Assembly (NCBI GenBank): GCA_016868535.1
Contig: VGGQ01000006.1
Span: 1 to 42,377, forward strand
Direction: 5' to 3'
Source: Bacteroidota bacterium
GTDB taxonomy: Bacteria; Bacteroidota; Bacteroidia; NS11-12g; UBA955
Length of the DNA stretch: 42,377 nt
Shown piece after piece: positions 32,675 to 41,341 of this stretch (position 1 is its first letter; the number at the start of each line of letters is the position of its first letter). The position numbers and the translations under genes are program-made. The notes under the pieces are model-generated. The model worked only from the letters and a program-made list of their open reading frames with translations, was not told where the DNA came from and made no database searches.

Positions 32675-33760
32675 TTAAATCTTTAGCAGACGCTCTAAAA
32701 TCAGATTTCCCCAGCCATCTGTGTATTCCACCCAATACATGCCGTCGGGTAGGTTTGCGATATTCAGCTGACCATAGTAATCGGGAAATTCAGATGTGAC
32801 GAGTTTGCCATCCGCTCTGTATATGCCGCAGCCACTGCCCGGCAATATATTTTTGAGTTTAAAGCGATCTCTGGCAGGATTAGGTAAAAGACCATGGCCC
32901 TTGGGTTGAATTTGTTTTGTTTTAGCTGAAGGTAAAATCAATTCAAAAACAGCCGCACTATCTCCGCTGTAGGCTTCACCACTGAAAATAATACTGCCTG
33001 TTGATGATAGACAAACGGTTTCAACCTGCTTGGTTCCTGTGTAATGAAGGCTGTAAGGGCTTCCGGTTCCATGCTGAATGCGTCCGTTTTTCATTTCGCA
33101 GGTATATAACAGTGGAGTAAGCGAGAACATTACGTTGGGAACGTAGCCACAAAGCATCAGCCGATTTTTGTTAAGATGCGCGCCCGTTACCCAGAAGGGC
33201 GGCTGCACGGTATCGCTGATTTTTGCGATATGGGTTCCGGCTGCCATAGGCAATGAATACACCCTGCAAATACCCGATGCTTTGCTTTTGCTAAAAAGGT
33301 ATAAGGAATCTGCGTGGGCAACCATGGCTTCGCAGTCGTAATTGGTGAATGTGCCGGATGTAAAGTCGGCTTGATCGGCATAGCTAAATGAAATTACTTC
33401 GGGCATTACATGGCTTTTACCCAGGCTTTCTGCGGGGAATTTCAGGATTTTAAGGTCTTTTCGGATCCCGTTGTTGTTACCAAAATCACCCACAAAAAAA
33501 TGTGTTGCATCGGCAGTCATGTCTTCCCAGTCATTATTGGGTTGCAGCAGGGTAGTGGAACCGATGATTTTTCCAGATGTATCTAGTTCGAATATTTTGG
33601 CAGGAGAGCCTCCGTCGCCATGGACAAAATAACGGTTTTGCCACAGAGTCATACCGCTGATTTCGCTGAGTGGAGTAGACAGATTATACCATTTTTTGAT
33701 GGATTGTGCAGACAAGGCCTTTACTGCCAGCAACGATGCAATGATGGTTAATTTTCTCAT
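32675..33760 (-). CDS. T9SS type A secreted beta-propeller-like protein
   Basis: 361 residues. Signal peptide MRKLTIIASLLAVKALSAQ. The body has the pattern EISGMTLWQNRYFVHGDGG, NDWEDMTADATHFFVGDFGNN and R-K-D-L-K-I-L-K-F, known from Bacteroidota propeller-like proteins of unknown function. The C-terminus is a T9SS type A domain (LLPNPARDRFKL, then LPDGMYWVEYTDG). It is coupled to the amidohydrolase gene upstream by an ATGA overlap (33757-33760), so the two are expressed together. No enzymatic residues are evident. Confidence 0.8.
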   Translation of the reverse strand: MRKLTIIASLLAVKALSAQSIKKWYNLSTPLSEISGMTLWQNRYFVHGDGGSPAKIFELDTSGKIIGSTTLLQPNNDWEDMTADATHFFVGDFGNNNGIRKDLKILKFPAESLGKSHVMPEVISFSYADQADFTSGTFTNYDCEAMVAHADSLYLFSKSKASGICRVYSLPMAAGTHIAKISDTVQPPFWVTGAHLNKNRLMLCGYVPNVMFSLTPLLYTCEMKNGRIQHGTGSPYSLHYTGTKQVETVCLSSTGSIIFSGEAYSGDSAAVFELILPSAKTKQIQPKGHGLLPNPARDRFKLKNILPGSGCGIYRADGKLVTSEFPDYYGQLNIANLPDGMYWVEYTDGWGNLILERLLKI

Positions 33761-35394
33761 GGCTGATATACCATTTTTCCGCCAATTACCGTATTTTTTA
33801 CTTTGGCTTTTTTCAGGGCTTTCTCAGGGGCAATCATCAAATCGGTGTCCAGTACCACGAAATCTGCGTATTTATTGACTTCCAGCGACCCTTTGTCATT
33901 CTCTTCATGGTTGGCATAAGCCGCCCACAACGTCATCCCCAACAGTGCCTGTTTGCGGGTCAGTGCACCTTCCGGCTGAAACGGGGTCTTGATTTTTTCT
34001 TCTGTATCCTTGCGGGTTACAGCACTGTAAAAAGTTTTGATGGGTGAAATATCCTCAACTGGAAAATCAGTGCCCAGGGCCACCAGGCCTGCCTGTTTGC
34101 AGAGCTCTGCGTAGTTGTAGGCGCCCTGCAATCGGTTTTCGCAGATGCGCGAGGGTACCCAGGGCGCATCGCTGGTGGCATGGGTGGGTTGTACACTGGG
34201 TACGACGCCATATTGTCCAAACAGTTTAAAATCTTTGGGATCCAGAATCTGAGCATGTTCTATGCGCCATCTCAAACCTTTATTCTGGTTTTGAAATTTA
34301 CCAAATATTTGCAAGGCAAGCGCATTGGCACTGTCGCCTATGGCGTGCACGCAAACCTGCCAGCTCCTTTGGGCAAGAAAGTAGCTGTAATTTTCAAATT
34401 CACGGAGGTTGTTCAGCAGCAATCCTTTGTGTCCCAGTCTATCGCAATAGTCTTTTTTCAAGAGCGCACCCCTGGAGCCCAACGCGCCATCCAGGTAAAA
34501 TTTCACAGCCCCAACGTGCATCATTCCGTTGTTGGTAAGACCCTTTTCCGCTACCCAGGCAAAACTTGCTGGGGCTGCGCTCAGCATGGCATAAATTCTC
34601 AAGTTAAGTTTACCACCCTGCTGCAGTTTATCCAGATAGTTAATTTCTTCAGTCGCCAGCCCTGCTTCATCGAGTGTGGTAAGTCCTGCGGCATAGCATT
34701 TCTCTGCTCCCAGAGTAACTGCTGCATTTTGCTCGTCTTCGGGAAGCGGGGGAACTGAACCCGAAACCATATCTACCGCGTTGTCTATGAGTATACCCGT
34801 AAATGTGCCATTTTTAAAAATAAGTTCACCACCACTTATTTTTTGGTTTACATCCAGTTTCAGGGCGTTAATAGCCGCAGTGTTAATCCATACGGCATGG
34901 CCATCGATACGTTTGAGTAATACCGGGGTTTTGGGAAATGCTTTATCCAGTGAGGCAAGGGTTGGATAGTTCTTTTTTTTCCAGTCATTCTGATCCCATC
35001 CTCGTCCTACGATCCAGCTGCGTTTGGTGGTTTTGGCAAACTTTTGCAGTCGTTTTATTACCTCTTTTTCACTTTTTGTTCCTACCAGATCAGCTTCTTT
35101 CAATCCTTTGCACCAGGCGAGGAAATGACAGTGGGCATCAATAAAACCCGGATAAATGAACTGATTTTTGAAATCGACAGATTTTGCTTTTGGGTGTAAG
35201 GCACGCGCAAGATCGGCAGGCCCGGTAAACACAATTTTATTATTATCGCAAACCATGGATTCTACTGCCGTCATAGCAGTGTCTCCCACATAGATTTTTT
35301 TTGCCGTGTAAAGGGTTTCTTGCTGGGCAATGAGTTCTGTTGCTGGAATAAAAATCCAAAGTAAAATCAGTATATATTCAATGGCACGAAGCAT
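33757..35394 (-). CDS. exported metal-dependent amidohydrolase (YtcJ/Amidohydro_3 type)
   Basis: 545 residues. A signal peptide (ILILLWIFIPATELIAQ) is followed by a small beta sandwich and a TIM-barrel hydrolase. Metal motifs are GFIDAHCHF (83-91), HAVWIN, the metal-lysine region (VGAVKFYLDGALGSRG), CVHAIGDSAN, WRIEHAQ and GTDFPVED. This matches YtcJ-type amidohydrolases, which have broad or unknown amide/ester substrates. Probably periplasmic. First gene of a two-gene operon with the T9SS propeller protein. No perfect -7 box; CAAATTTG near 35423-35430 (minus strand) is one base off. Confidence 0.9.
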   Translation of the reverse strand: MLRAIEYILILLWIFIPATELIAQQETLYTAKKIYVGDTAMTAVESMVCDNNKIVFTGPADLARALHPKAKSVDFKNQFIYPGFIDAHCHFLAWCKGLKEADLVGTKSEKEVIKRLQKFAKTTKRSWIVGRGWDQNDWKKKNYPTLASLDKAFPKTPVLLKRIDGHAVWINTAAINALKLDVNQKISGGELIFKNGTFTGILIDNAVDMVSGSVPPLPEDEQNAAVTLGAEKCYAAGLTTLDEAGLATEEINYLDKLQQGGKLNLRIYAMLSAAPASFAWVAEKGLTNNGMMHVGAVKFYLDGALGSRGALLKKDYCDRLGHKGLLLNNLREFENYSYFLAQRSWQVCVHAIGDSANALALQIFGKFQNQNKGLRWRIEHAQILDPKDFKLFGQYGVVPSVQPTHATSDAPWVPSRICENRLQGAYNYAELCKQAGLVALGTDFPVEDISPIKTFYSAVTRKDTEEKIKTPFQPEGALTRKQALLGMTLWAAYANHEENDKGSLEVNKYADFVVLDTDLMIAPEKALKKAKVKNTVIGGKMVYQP

Positions 35395-35498
35395 GCTATT
35401 TGTTTGTTGTAATTAAACAATGCAAATTTGAATAAAAAATCGGCATTGGCCGCGCACAAGCACCAACATTTTCTTTATTCAGGCGTTAATTGATAAAT

Positions 35499-36419
35499 AT
35501 GACCATAAAACACTTTCAGATTATTAGTTTGTGGACAGCCGCTGTGCTGTCATCCCTTTTGGTACTTCTCTCAGAAAATACACTCTTCGGCGACACTTTG
35601 ATACGTGCTTTAATGGGATTTTTTGCCTTTGATATTGTGATTTTTGCCGCAGTTTCATCTTCATTGTTGCTAAAAGGCTCAAGACCCTCCTTCTACAATA
35701 TTTTCAGGATTCTGGGTGCCACAGGGGGTCTTGCCAATTTAATCATTGTGTTAAATGCGGCTTTTTCTGTTGATGAATATTGGACAGAGGGAATAAACGG
35801 AATCTTCTTTGTTTGTGCAGGTGTTTCTTTCGTGTTCGTGTTGTTCAATTATCTGGTAACATCAGAACGTGCCCTGGAGGATAAAAGACGCTCACAAAAA
35901 CCCGAAGTCTTGGACTGGATTTTCATCACAGTGGTTCCTATGCTGATTGCTGGTTATGGGATTTTTTCACTGTATAACCAAAAAACAGCCTCAAGCAGCG
36001 TGGGTGAGCCGGACTATATTTTGAAGCCTTCGGGATTAATGGAGGCGTTTGAAAAAGATGCTGCCGCGGCGAATCAAAAATATATTGGTAAAGTGATTCG
36101 CTTTTCCGGTTCAGTGGCAGAAATTGGGGGAGATTCCTCTATTCTTCTCACGTTAAATGCCTGGAAAGAAGGTTACAGTATTAACTGTGATTTTGATATC
36201 GCGCTCAAAGATAAATTGTCGGCTGTCTTGCAGGGCGATTCGGTTTTACTTCAGTGCTCTTGCAGTGGCCTGAGTGCGCCGGAAGAAGGAATGTCGTTGT
36301 TGTCGGAAACTTTTTTGGAAATGACACGCTGTGCCTTGATTGAAAACTATAAAAACACCCCCAACCTTGGCACGGATGTTGAACATCCCAGTGAAACATC
36401 TAAAAAGAATCAAAAATGA
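35499..36419 (+). CDS. membrane protein with C-terminal OB-fold (tRNA_anti-like) domain
   Basis: 306 residues from ATG 35499 (TTG 35490 is less likely). Five membrane helices at about 8-25, 37-58, 72-90, 101-120 and 139-158. A soluble domain (185-283) follows with the pattern YIGKVIRFSGSVAEIGG, ILLTLN, INCDFD, LQGDSVLLQCSCSG and MTRCALIEN. This is the layout of the tRNA_anti-like OB fold that Bacteroidota use in envelope proteins. The function is unknown, and RNA binding should not be assumed. Overlaps the YceI gene by ATGA, first of a three-gene coupled operon. Confidence 0.72.
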   Translation: MTIKHFQIISLWTAAVLSSLLVLLSENTLFGDTLIRALMGFFAFDIVIFAAVSSSLLLKGSRPSFYNIFRILGATGGLANLIIVLNAAFSVDEYWTEGINGIFFVCAGVSFVFVLFNYLVTSERALEDKRRSQKPEVLDWIFITVVPMLIAGYGIFSLYNQKTASSSVGEPDYILKPSGLMEAFEKDAAAANQKYIGKVIRFSGSVAEIGGDSSILLTLNAWKEGYSINCDFDIALKDKLSAVLQGDSVLLQCSCSGLSAPEEGMSLLSETFLEMTRCALIENYKNTPNLGTDVEHPSETSKKNQK

Positions 36420-36961
36420 AGTATTTTTTTTGCATAATTGTGGTGTTAGGTTTGCTGCAACACAGCGAAGCCCAGGTTTATTCTACTTCTTCAGGAACCA
36501 TTAAGTTTTTCAGCAAAACCACAGCCGAAAATATTGATGCTACCAATAACCAGGTGAAAGCTGCGCTGGACGCCAAAACCGGAAATATTGAGTTTGCGGT
36601 TTCTGTTAATAGTTTTTTGTTTAAAAAAGCCCTGATGCAGAAGCATTTTCAGGAGAATTACATGGAAACTATAAAGTTTCCGAAAAGCACTTTTATAGGC
36701 AGTATTACAGATAACACTGCCGTAAATTATGGCAAAGATGGCACCTATCCCGTGAGTGTTAAAGGTAAACTGACAATGCACGGCGTAAACAGAGAAGTTA
36801 CTATTCCAGGAAAAGTTTCTATTTCAAGCAAAAAAGCCCTATTGTCAGCTGATTTTAATGTGCTGCTGGAGGAATACAAGATTAAGGTTCCGGCCAATAA
36901 TGCTTCACAAATCGCTAAAAGCATTAAAGTGAGCGTGGATTGCTCATTGCAAAAGAAATGA
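36416..36961 (+). CDS. YceI family periplasmic lipocalin-like protein
   Basis: 181 residues. Signal peptide MKYFFCIIVVLGLLQHSEAQ. The YceI fold is seen in SSGTIKFFSKTTAENIDATN, GNIEFAVSVNSFLFKKALMQKHFQENYMET, FPKSTFIGSI, VSVKGKLTMHGVNREVTIPG and the final strands. YceI proteins bind polyisoprenoid-type lipids in a beta barrel; the physiological ligand is usually not known. It overlaps the OB-fold gene (ATGA) upstream and the DUF5777 gene (ATGA) downstream. Confidence 0.93.
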   Translation: MKYFFCIIVVLGLLQHSEAQVYSTSSGTIKFFSKTTAENIDATNNQVKAALDAKTGNIEFAVSVNSFLFKKALMQKHFQENYMETIKFPKSTFIGSITDNTAVNYGKDGTYPVSVKGKLTMHGVNREVTIPGKVSISSKKALLSADFNVLLEEYKIKVPANNASQIAKSIKVSVDCSLQKK

Positions 36962-37821
36962 GTTCAATAAAACTGCGCATACTATTTATTTTTACCGCGG
37001 TTTTAAGTCCTGCGTTTTTGTCAGCGCAGCAGGATTCGGGGTTTTCTTTGCTAGGTGATGAGCCCGCCGAGAGCTCGAAGGTTGAAAACACCTTTAAAAC
37101 AACCCGCGTAATCAATCTGCAAAGCCTTGAGCTGACGGATGCCGGCGTGATGGATGTGAAAATTAACCACCGTTTTGGTGCCGTGGGACTTGGATCTTAT
37201 GAGGCTTTTGGGCTTGATAATGCTTCCGTGAGAATCGGTGCTGAGTATGGTATTGTGCCTAACTTGGCTGTAAATATTGGCAGAAGTAGCCTGGGAAGAA
37301 TGGTAGATGCGGGATTGAAATACAGACTTATGCATCAAACCAGTGACAATGCTAGGCCATTGAGCCTGCTAATCTATGGAGGCGCTGCAAGAACAGCACT
37401 GACCATGATGGGCTCTGAATTTGTGTATACGGCGCAGCTCATTGCAGGAAGAAAAGAAACAGATCGTTTTTCTTGGCAGATTGCACCTTCGCTGTTAAGT
37501 GGAGGTACAGGTCAGGTGATCGCAATGGGAGTTGGTTTTCGTGAGAAGATAACACCACGTACTACTTTTAATGCCGAATATATTCCGGTGTTTTCAAGGC
37601 CTGAGGGCAGAGGCAACACAGGTTTTTACAATTCATTTTCGGTGGGCTTGGATGTGGAAACCGGTGGACATGTTTTTCAACTGCATTTTACCAACAGTGC
37701 AGGCATGGCCGAACCACAGTTTATTGCCCAAACCAATGGTTCATGGATGAGCAGAGGATTCCGCTTTGGTTTCAACATCAGCCGTGTGTTTACGGTGGTG
37801 AATCCTGATAAGTTTCGTTAA
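36958..37821 (+). CDS. DUF5777 family beta-barrel protein
   Basis: 287 residues from ATG 36958, which overlaps the YceI stop; the frame upstream of this is spurious. Signal peptide MSSIKLRILFIFTAVLSPAFLSAQ. Alternating strands follow, with KINHRFGAVG, SVRIGAEYGIVPNLAVNIG, LKYRLMHQ, MGVGFREKITPRTTFNAEYIPVFSRP and a final aromatic strand (FRFGFNISRVFTV). This fits an outer-membrane barrel of the DUF5777 type, which frequently lies next to YceI genes in this phylum. Third gene of the coupled operon. Confidence 0.82.
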   Translation: MSSIKLRILFIFTAVLSPAFLSAQQDSGFSLLGDEPAESSKVENTFKTTRVINLQSLELTDAGVMDVKINHRFGAVGLGSYEAFGLDNASVRIGAEYGIVPNLAVNIGRSSLGRMVDAGLKYRLMHQTSDNARPLSLLIYGGAARTALTMMGSEFVYTAQLIAGRKETDRFSWQIAPSLLSGGTGQVIAMGVGFREKITPRTTFNAEYIPVFSRPEGRGNTGFYNSFSVGLDVETGGHVFQLHFTNSAGMAEPQFIAQTNGSWMSRGFRFGFNISRVFTVVNPDKFR

Positions 37822-37859
37822 GTTATTAACTGATTTTTAGCCCCAATCACCGGCATTTA

Positions 37860-39278
37860 TCAGTGACCGCCTTCTACCTTGCCAAATTCTATACCGTGAT
37901 TACGCAGCTCGCGCTGAATTTTCAGGGCGAAGTAGGCTAGGTACCCAAAACAAACCACACCCACGCAGTAGGAATACTGAATGCCCAGCATTTTATCGTC
38001 GGCAAGAGCTCCCTGTGCCACTGAAACAAAACCGCCACCCATTATCATCATAATCAGTAAACTGGAGGCAGTGTTGGTTTTGTTGCCTAATCCCGCTATG
38101 CTGAGGGTGAAAATACAGGGCCAGAGTGTGCTGCAAAACAATCCCACCGAAATGAACGCAAATACACTGATGATACCATGGGCAAATATGCCGGTAATCA
38201 ATGCAGCCATTCCAAGCAGGGAGTAAATGAACAACTGTCTGGGAGGATTCCCATCGCTAATGGTATCGGCGGTTACAAGCAGTATCACAATAAACAGGTA
38301 AGGGTAGAATTGTGAAATATCATAACCGGCTATAAAATTCACCAGTGCAAAAATGCTAAATGCCGCAAAGGGAAGTAGGATACTTAGTTTTTGTTTTGCA
38401 CCTGCGTCCAGATCGAAAGCACCGGCAGCACTGGTCCATCTACCTATCATCAGGCTGGCCCAAAACAGCGACACAAATGGTGCGATGTCGTGTTCTTGTG
38501 TGCCCAGTTTTTGCTTCATGAATTCCGGTAAATTGCTGGCCGTTGATACTTCGACTCCTACATAAACAAATATGGCAATCATACCCATAAACACCTGAGG
38601 CATCTTCAGAATATCCATGATGGATGCCTTCGATTTCTCTTCTTCCATACCGGCTTTATCAGGTATATTGGAGAATTTAAATATCGCGGCAACCAGCAGA
38701 AATGCGGCACCCAGAATAAGATAGGGTGTTTGAACTGTCTGCAGATTCAGTGTGATTTTATCGGAGGAAACTTTACCAAATATGGCAAAAGCTACAATCA
38801 CCGGACCAATGGTGGTCCCAATGTTGTTTATTCCGCCTGCGAGACTCAATCGCATATTGCCTTCTTTGGGATTTCCCAGATTCACCGCCAGCGGATTGGC
38901 CGCTATTTGCTGCAGCGAAAAACCGAGGCCCACGATAAATAATCCTGAAATCAATAGTGGAAATGAAGATGAATTGGCCGCAGGAATAAACAGCAGCGTT
39001 CCAGCCGCCGAAATGCACAAACCCAGCGCCAGACCGTTTCGGTAGCCTATCGATTGAAGTATATCTTCCTTGCGCAGAGAAGAAATGATGAAATATGCCA
39101 GAGAGCCTACTGTGTAGGCAATGTAGAAGGCAAAAGATATCAATTGAGACTGAAGTTGACTCAGATTCAGTGCCTTTTTAAACACCGGAATCAATATATC
39201 GTTACTGGCCGCAACAAAACCCCAGAAGAAGAAAACAGTGATTAAGGTTACAAAAGCGCCGGTATTGTTTCTCTGCAT
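37860..39278 (-). CDS. FucP/GluP-type sugar MFS transporter
   Basis: 472 residues with about 12 membrane helices. The N-terminal FFFWGFVAASNDILIPVFKKAL, then QSQLISFAFYIAYTVGSL, GLGFSLQQIAANPLAVNLG and LSLAGGINNIGTTIGPVI, are the characteristic segments of the fucose/glucose/galactose proton symporter group. The long loop after TM6 (GMEEEKSK) is typical. The sugar cannot be assigned. A perfect -7 box lies 11 nt before the ATG. No sugar-catabolic genes are adjacent. Confidence 0.88.
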   Translation of the reverse strand: MQRNNTGAFVTLITVFFFWGFVAASNDILIPVFKKALNLSQLQSQLISFAFYIAYTVGSLAYFIISSLRKEDILQSIGYRNGLALGLCISAAGTLLFIPAANSSSFPLLISGLFIVGLGFSLQQIAANPLAVNLGNPKEGNMRLSLAGGINNIGTTIGPVIVAFAIFGKVSSDKITLNLQTVQTPYLILGAAFLLVAAIFKFSNIPDKAGMEEEKSKASIMDILKMPQVFMGMIAIFVYVGVEVSTASNLPEFMKQKLGTQEHDIAPFVSLFWASLMIGRWTSAAGAFDLDAGAKQKLSILLPFAAFSIFALVNFIAGYDISQFYPYLFIVILLVTADTISDGNPPRQLFIYSLLGMAALITGIFAHGIISVFAFISVGLFCSTLWPCIFTLSIAGLGNKTNTASSLLIMMIMGGGFVSVAQGALADDKMLGIQYSYCVGVVCFGYLAYFALKIQRELRNHGIEFGKVEGGH

Positions 39279-39289
39279 GACATTTTGTT

Positions 39290-39297
39290 CAAATGTA
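39290..39297 (-). promoter_or_regulatory. -7 promoter box TACATTTG of the sugar transporter gene
   Basis: Exact TAnnTTTG on the minus strand, 11 nt before the ATG at 39278. It lies just upstream of the S74 gene's stop region (that gene ends at 39298), so the two genes are transcribed separately. Confidence 0.6.
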
Positions 39298-41286
39298 TCA
39301 TCGTTTTTCTAGTTTTTCAAAGCGTTCTTCCAGATTTTTTATTCGTGTTTCCTGCTCCTTTATGATACTCAGCAAGTAAACAGGCAGACGATCGTAATGA
39401 ACAGAGTAGGGAACCATCTTGTTATGATTCAGAATTTCTTTTCCGGTTGCATCTGTCTCTGCTATGCCTGTGTTGCCTTTCCACTTCCTTTCCGGCCCAA
39501 AAACTACCAGTTCAGGTATAAATTCGGCAACTTCCTCAGCGATAAGGCCTATTTCGTGGTTGCCGCCCAGCGCAGGTTTCAGGTTGTAGGAAACGGGCCT
39601 GAGCGCAAACAATTTTTCTTTGGTTAAATGGAGGTTTTTAATATTTTCTTTTACATATATGGTTGAAGATGTGGGTCTTAATTCACCTCCGGAAGTTCGG
39701 ATTACGGTTGTGCCTGTACCTGTTGTGCTGGAATTCATGATATACCGTGCATTGGTTTCAATAATGCCGTTAGCTATAATTCCGCCTGTAGCCGGGGTTG
39801 TTGTGGTTCCCACACGCAAATTCCCCGTCATATAGCCATTTCCGTCTACTTGAAGATCATACGAGGTTGTGGAAGTGCTCCCAATACGAACCCTGCCCGC
39901 AAAATTTGAAGTGGTTGTACTTCCATTTACCAGCAACCCGGATGTTCCTACCGATAAATCGAAGGATGAAGATGGGGAAGTAGTGCCAATTCCTACGTTC
40001 TTTGTAGTGTTGATCCAGATTGCATCGGTGCATTCCCAACCGCCGCTTCCTGTTCCGCGAACCGTATAACTGGTATTGGACGACGTGCCGCAACTGATGG
40101 TGCTGCCGCCACTTCCTCCCGTACTCGGGGCCCAGCTGCTTCCATTCCATTTTAAAACATCGTTGGTAGCAGGTGCCGTTGTGGAAACGCTTCGGCCTTG
40201 CAGAAGATTGGCATTCCACATGGCAGTGTTGTTTAAGGCATACAACGTATCAACATTTTTTATCAGTCCTGTTCCTGCATATACGTTCATACCCTTTAGC
40301 ACAGCAGGAGTCCACACAGAGCCATTATACTGCAGGACTTCATCGGTTTTGGGTTTCGAAGCTGAAACAGCGTTATCCTGCAAATATGCCGCATTCCATA
40401 AAGCAAAGTTTGCCCTTGCAGTCAAAGTGTCCCCGCTTTTGGAAAGTCCGTAGCCTGCCACCACCGGCTTGCTTCCGCCACCACTGCCTCCGTCAACAGC
40501 GGCCGGTACCCACGCAGATCCATTCCAACGCAAGACATCATCTTTGGCAGGCGCAGTTGCAGCGAGCTTGCGCCCTTGTAAATCATCTGCACTCCATATA
40601 GTCTGTTTATTCATAGCGTGTAAGGTATCACCACTTTTTTTCATTCCGTTGCCGGCCACAATGTTGAGCGTTCCACCGCCACCACCGGTGCTGATTTTGG
40701 CGGGTGCCCATTCTGTGCCGTTCCACTGTAAAACATCGTCTTTGGCCGGTGCTGTGCCCGAAACAGGTTTTCCTTTAATTTTTCCGGCATTCCATACATC
40801 CGTCTCGTTTTGTGCATGCAGGGTGTCGCCACTTTTCTTCATTCCTTGTCCGGCAATAACGTTGGTAGCGGTTACATTTCCCGATTTTGCCGCGTACAAT
40901 GCATACGGAACTGACAGCAGTTGCGTTGTGCCCTTGATGGTATGATTGCTCCCACCGGCAGGATCTGTGTTATTCTCCAGAAAATACGGGCCTTTACTCC
41001 AATCAATGGTGCTGATATTGCCACTGACCACATTTCCGGCACCAATCTGGGCCGTCACAAGTCCATTGGCATTGCTGTTTTGCTTTTGTGTTTAGCTTTA
41101 TACAATATTTCCCGTGGAGCTCCCCTGCCTTATTTTCAGTTCAAGTCCAATGCTTGAATTTGTCACCAGTGCACCGCTGCCATCACGTATTACGGCCTGA
41201 TAAGAGAATAAGTTGGGAGCTTGTGCCTGAAGATATACAATGTATCCAACAGCTGCAGTTATAGCTGTAAGAATTCGCTTTTTCAT
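39298..41286 (-). pseudogene. exported repeat protein with S74 (endosialidase-type) chaperone domain, two in-frame stops near N-terminus
   Basis: A single 663-codon frame from ATG 41286 is interrupted only by TAA at 41098-41100 and TAA at 41092-41094. The start (RILTAITAAVGYIVYLQAQAP then FSYQAVIRDGSG and IRQGSSTGNIV) and the continuation (TQKQNSNANGLVTAQIGAG, IDWSKGPYFLE, QLLSVPYALYAAKSG) are the standard N-terminal module of Bacteroidota S74-type surface proteins. In these, NIV is normally followed by Y-S-E-T, so TAT/TAC and GAA became TAA. Four repeats follow (40123-40854), then a Gly/Ser-Thr-rich region, the S74 domain (YVKENIKNL, LFALRPVSYNLK, IGLIAEEVAEF) and a coiled coil (IKEQETRIKNLEERFEKLE). 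GTG 41058 could restart translation, but without a signal peptide. Confidence 0.82.
40123..40854 (-). repeat. four tandem about 60-66-residue repeats in the S74 protein
   Basis: Each unit runs AG-x-G-(M/L)-x-K-x-x-DTL, then a W-N or W-S segment with a Q/K-G-(K/R) turn, then AP-A-x-(D/N)DVL-x-W-NG-x-x-W-x-P and a Gly-rich spacer. Units start at codons 69, 135, 201 and 261 counted from GTG 41058, giving periods of 66, 66 and 60 residues. The fourth unit is more diverged (GTGLIKNVDTL). The pattern suits a fibrous trimeric stalk. Confidence 0.8.
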
Positions 41287-41299
41287 CGTTTCAAGAAAA

Positions 41300-41307
41300 C
41301 GAATATA
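41300..41307 (-). promoter_or_regulatory. -7-like box TATATTCG of the S74 protein gene
   Basis: TAnnTTCG variant on the minus strand, 13 nt before the ATG at 41286. The promoter looks preserved although the coding frame is broken. Confidence 0.45.
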
Positions 41308-41341
41308 GTAATTTTATGATTAACAGATAAAAAGACAGCAA

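Noticed and set aside
37822-37850. hairpin GTTAA-GTTA-TTAAC between the DUF5777 and MFS genes
   Set aside because: A five-pair AT-rich stem is expected by chance in such sequence, although its position between convergent genes would suit a terminator.
40469-40945. 158-codon plus-strand frame across the S74 repeats
   Set aside because: Pro/Leu-rich mirror of the tandem repeats; its periodicity is inherited from the opposite strand.
16773-41100. reassignment of stop codons (TAA or TGA read as sense)
   Set aside because: TAA, TAG and TGA all end intact genes here at conserved C-termini, so the in-frame stops are better seen as lesions.
39298-41286. prophage tail fibre because of the S74 domain
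   Set aside because: No other phage genes are present, and the N-terminal signal peptide with the Bacteroidota YQAVIRD module points to a bacterial surface protein.
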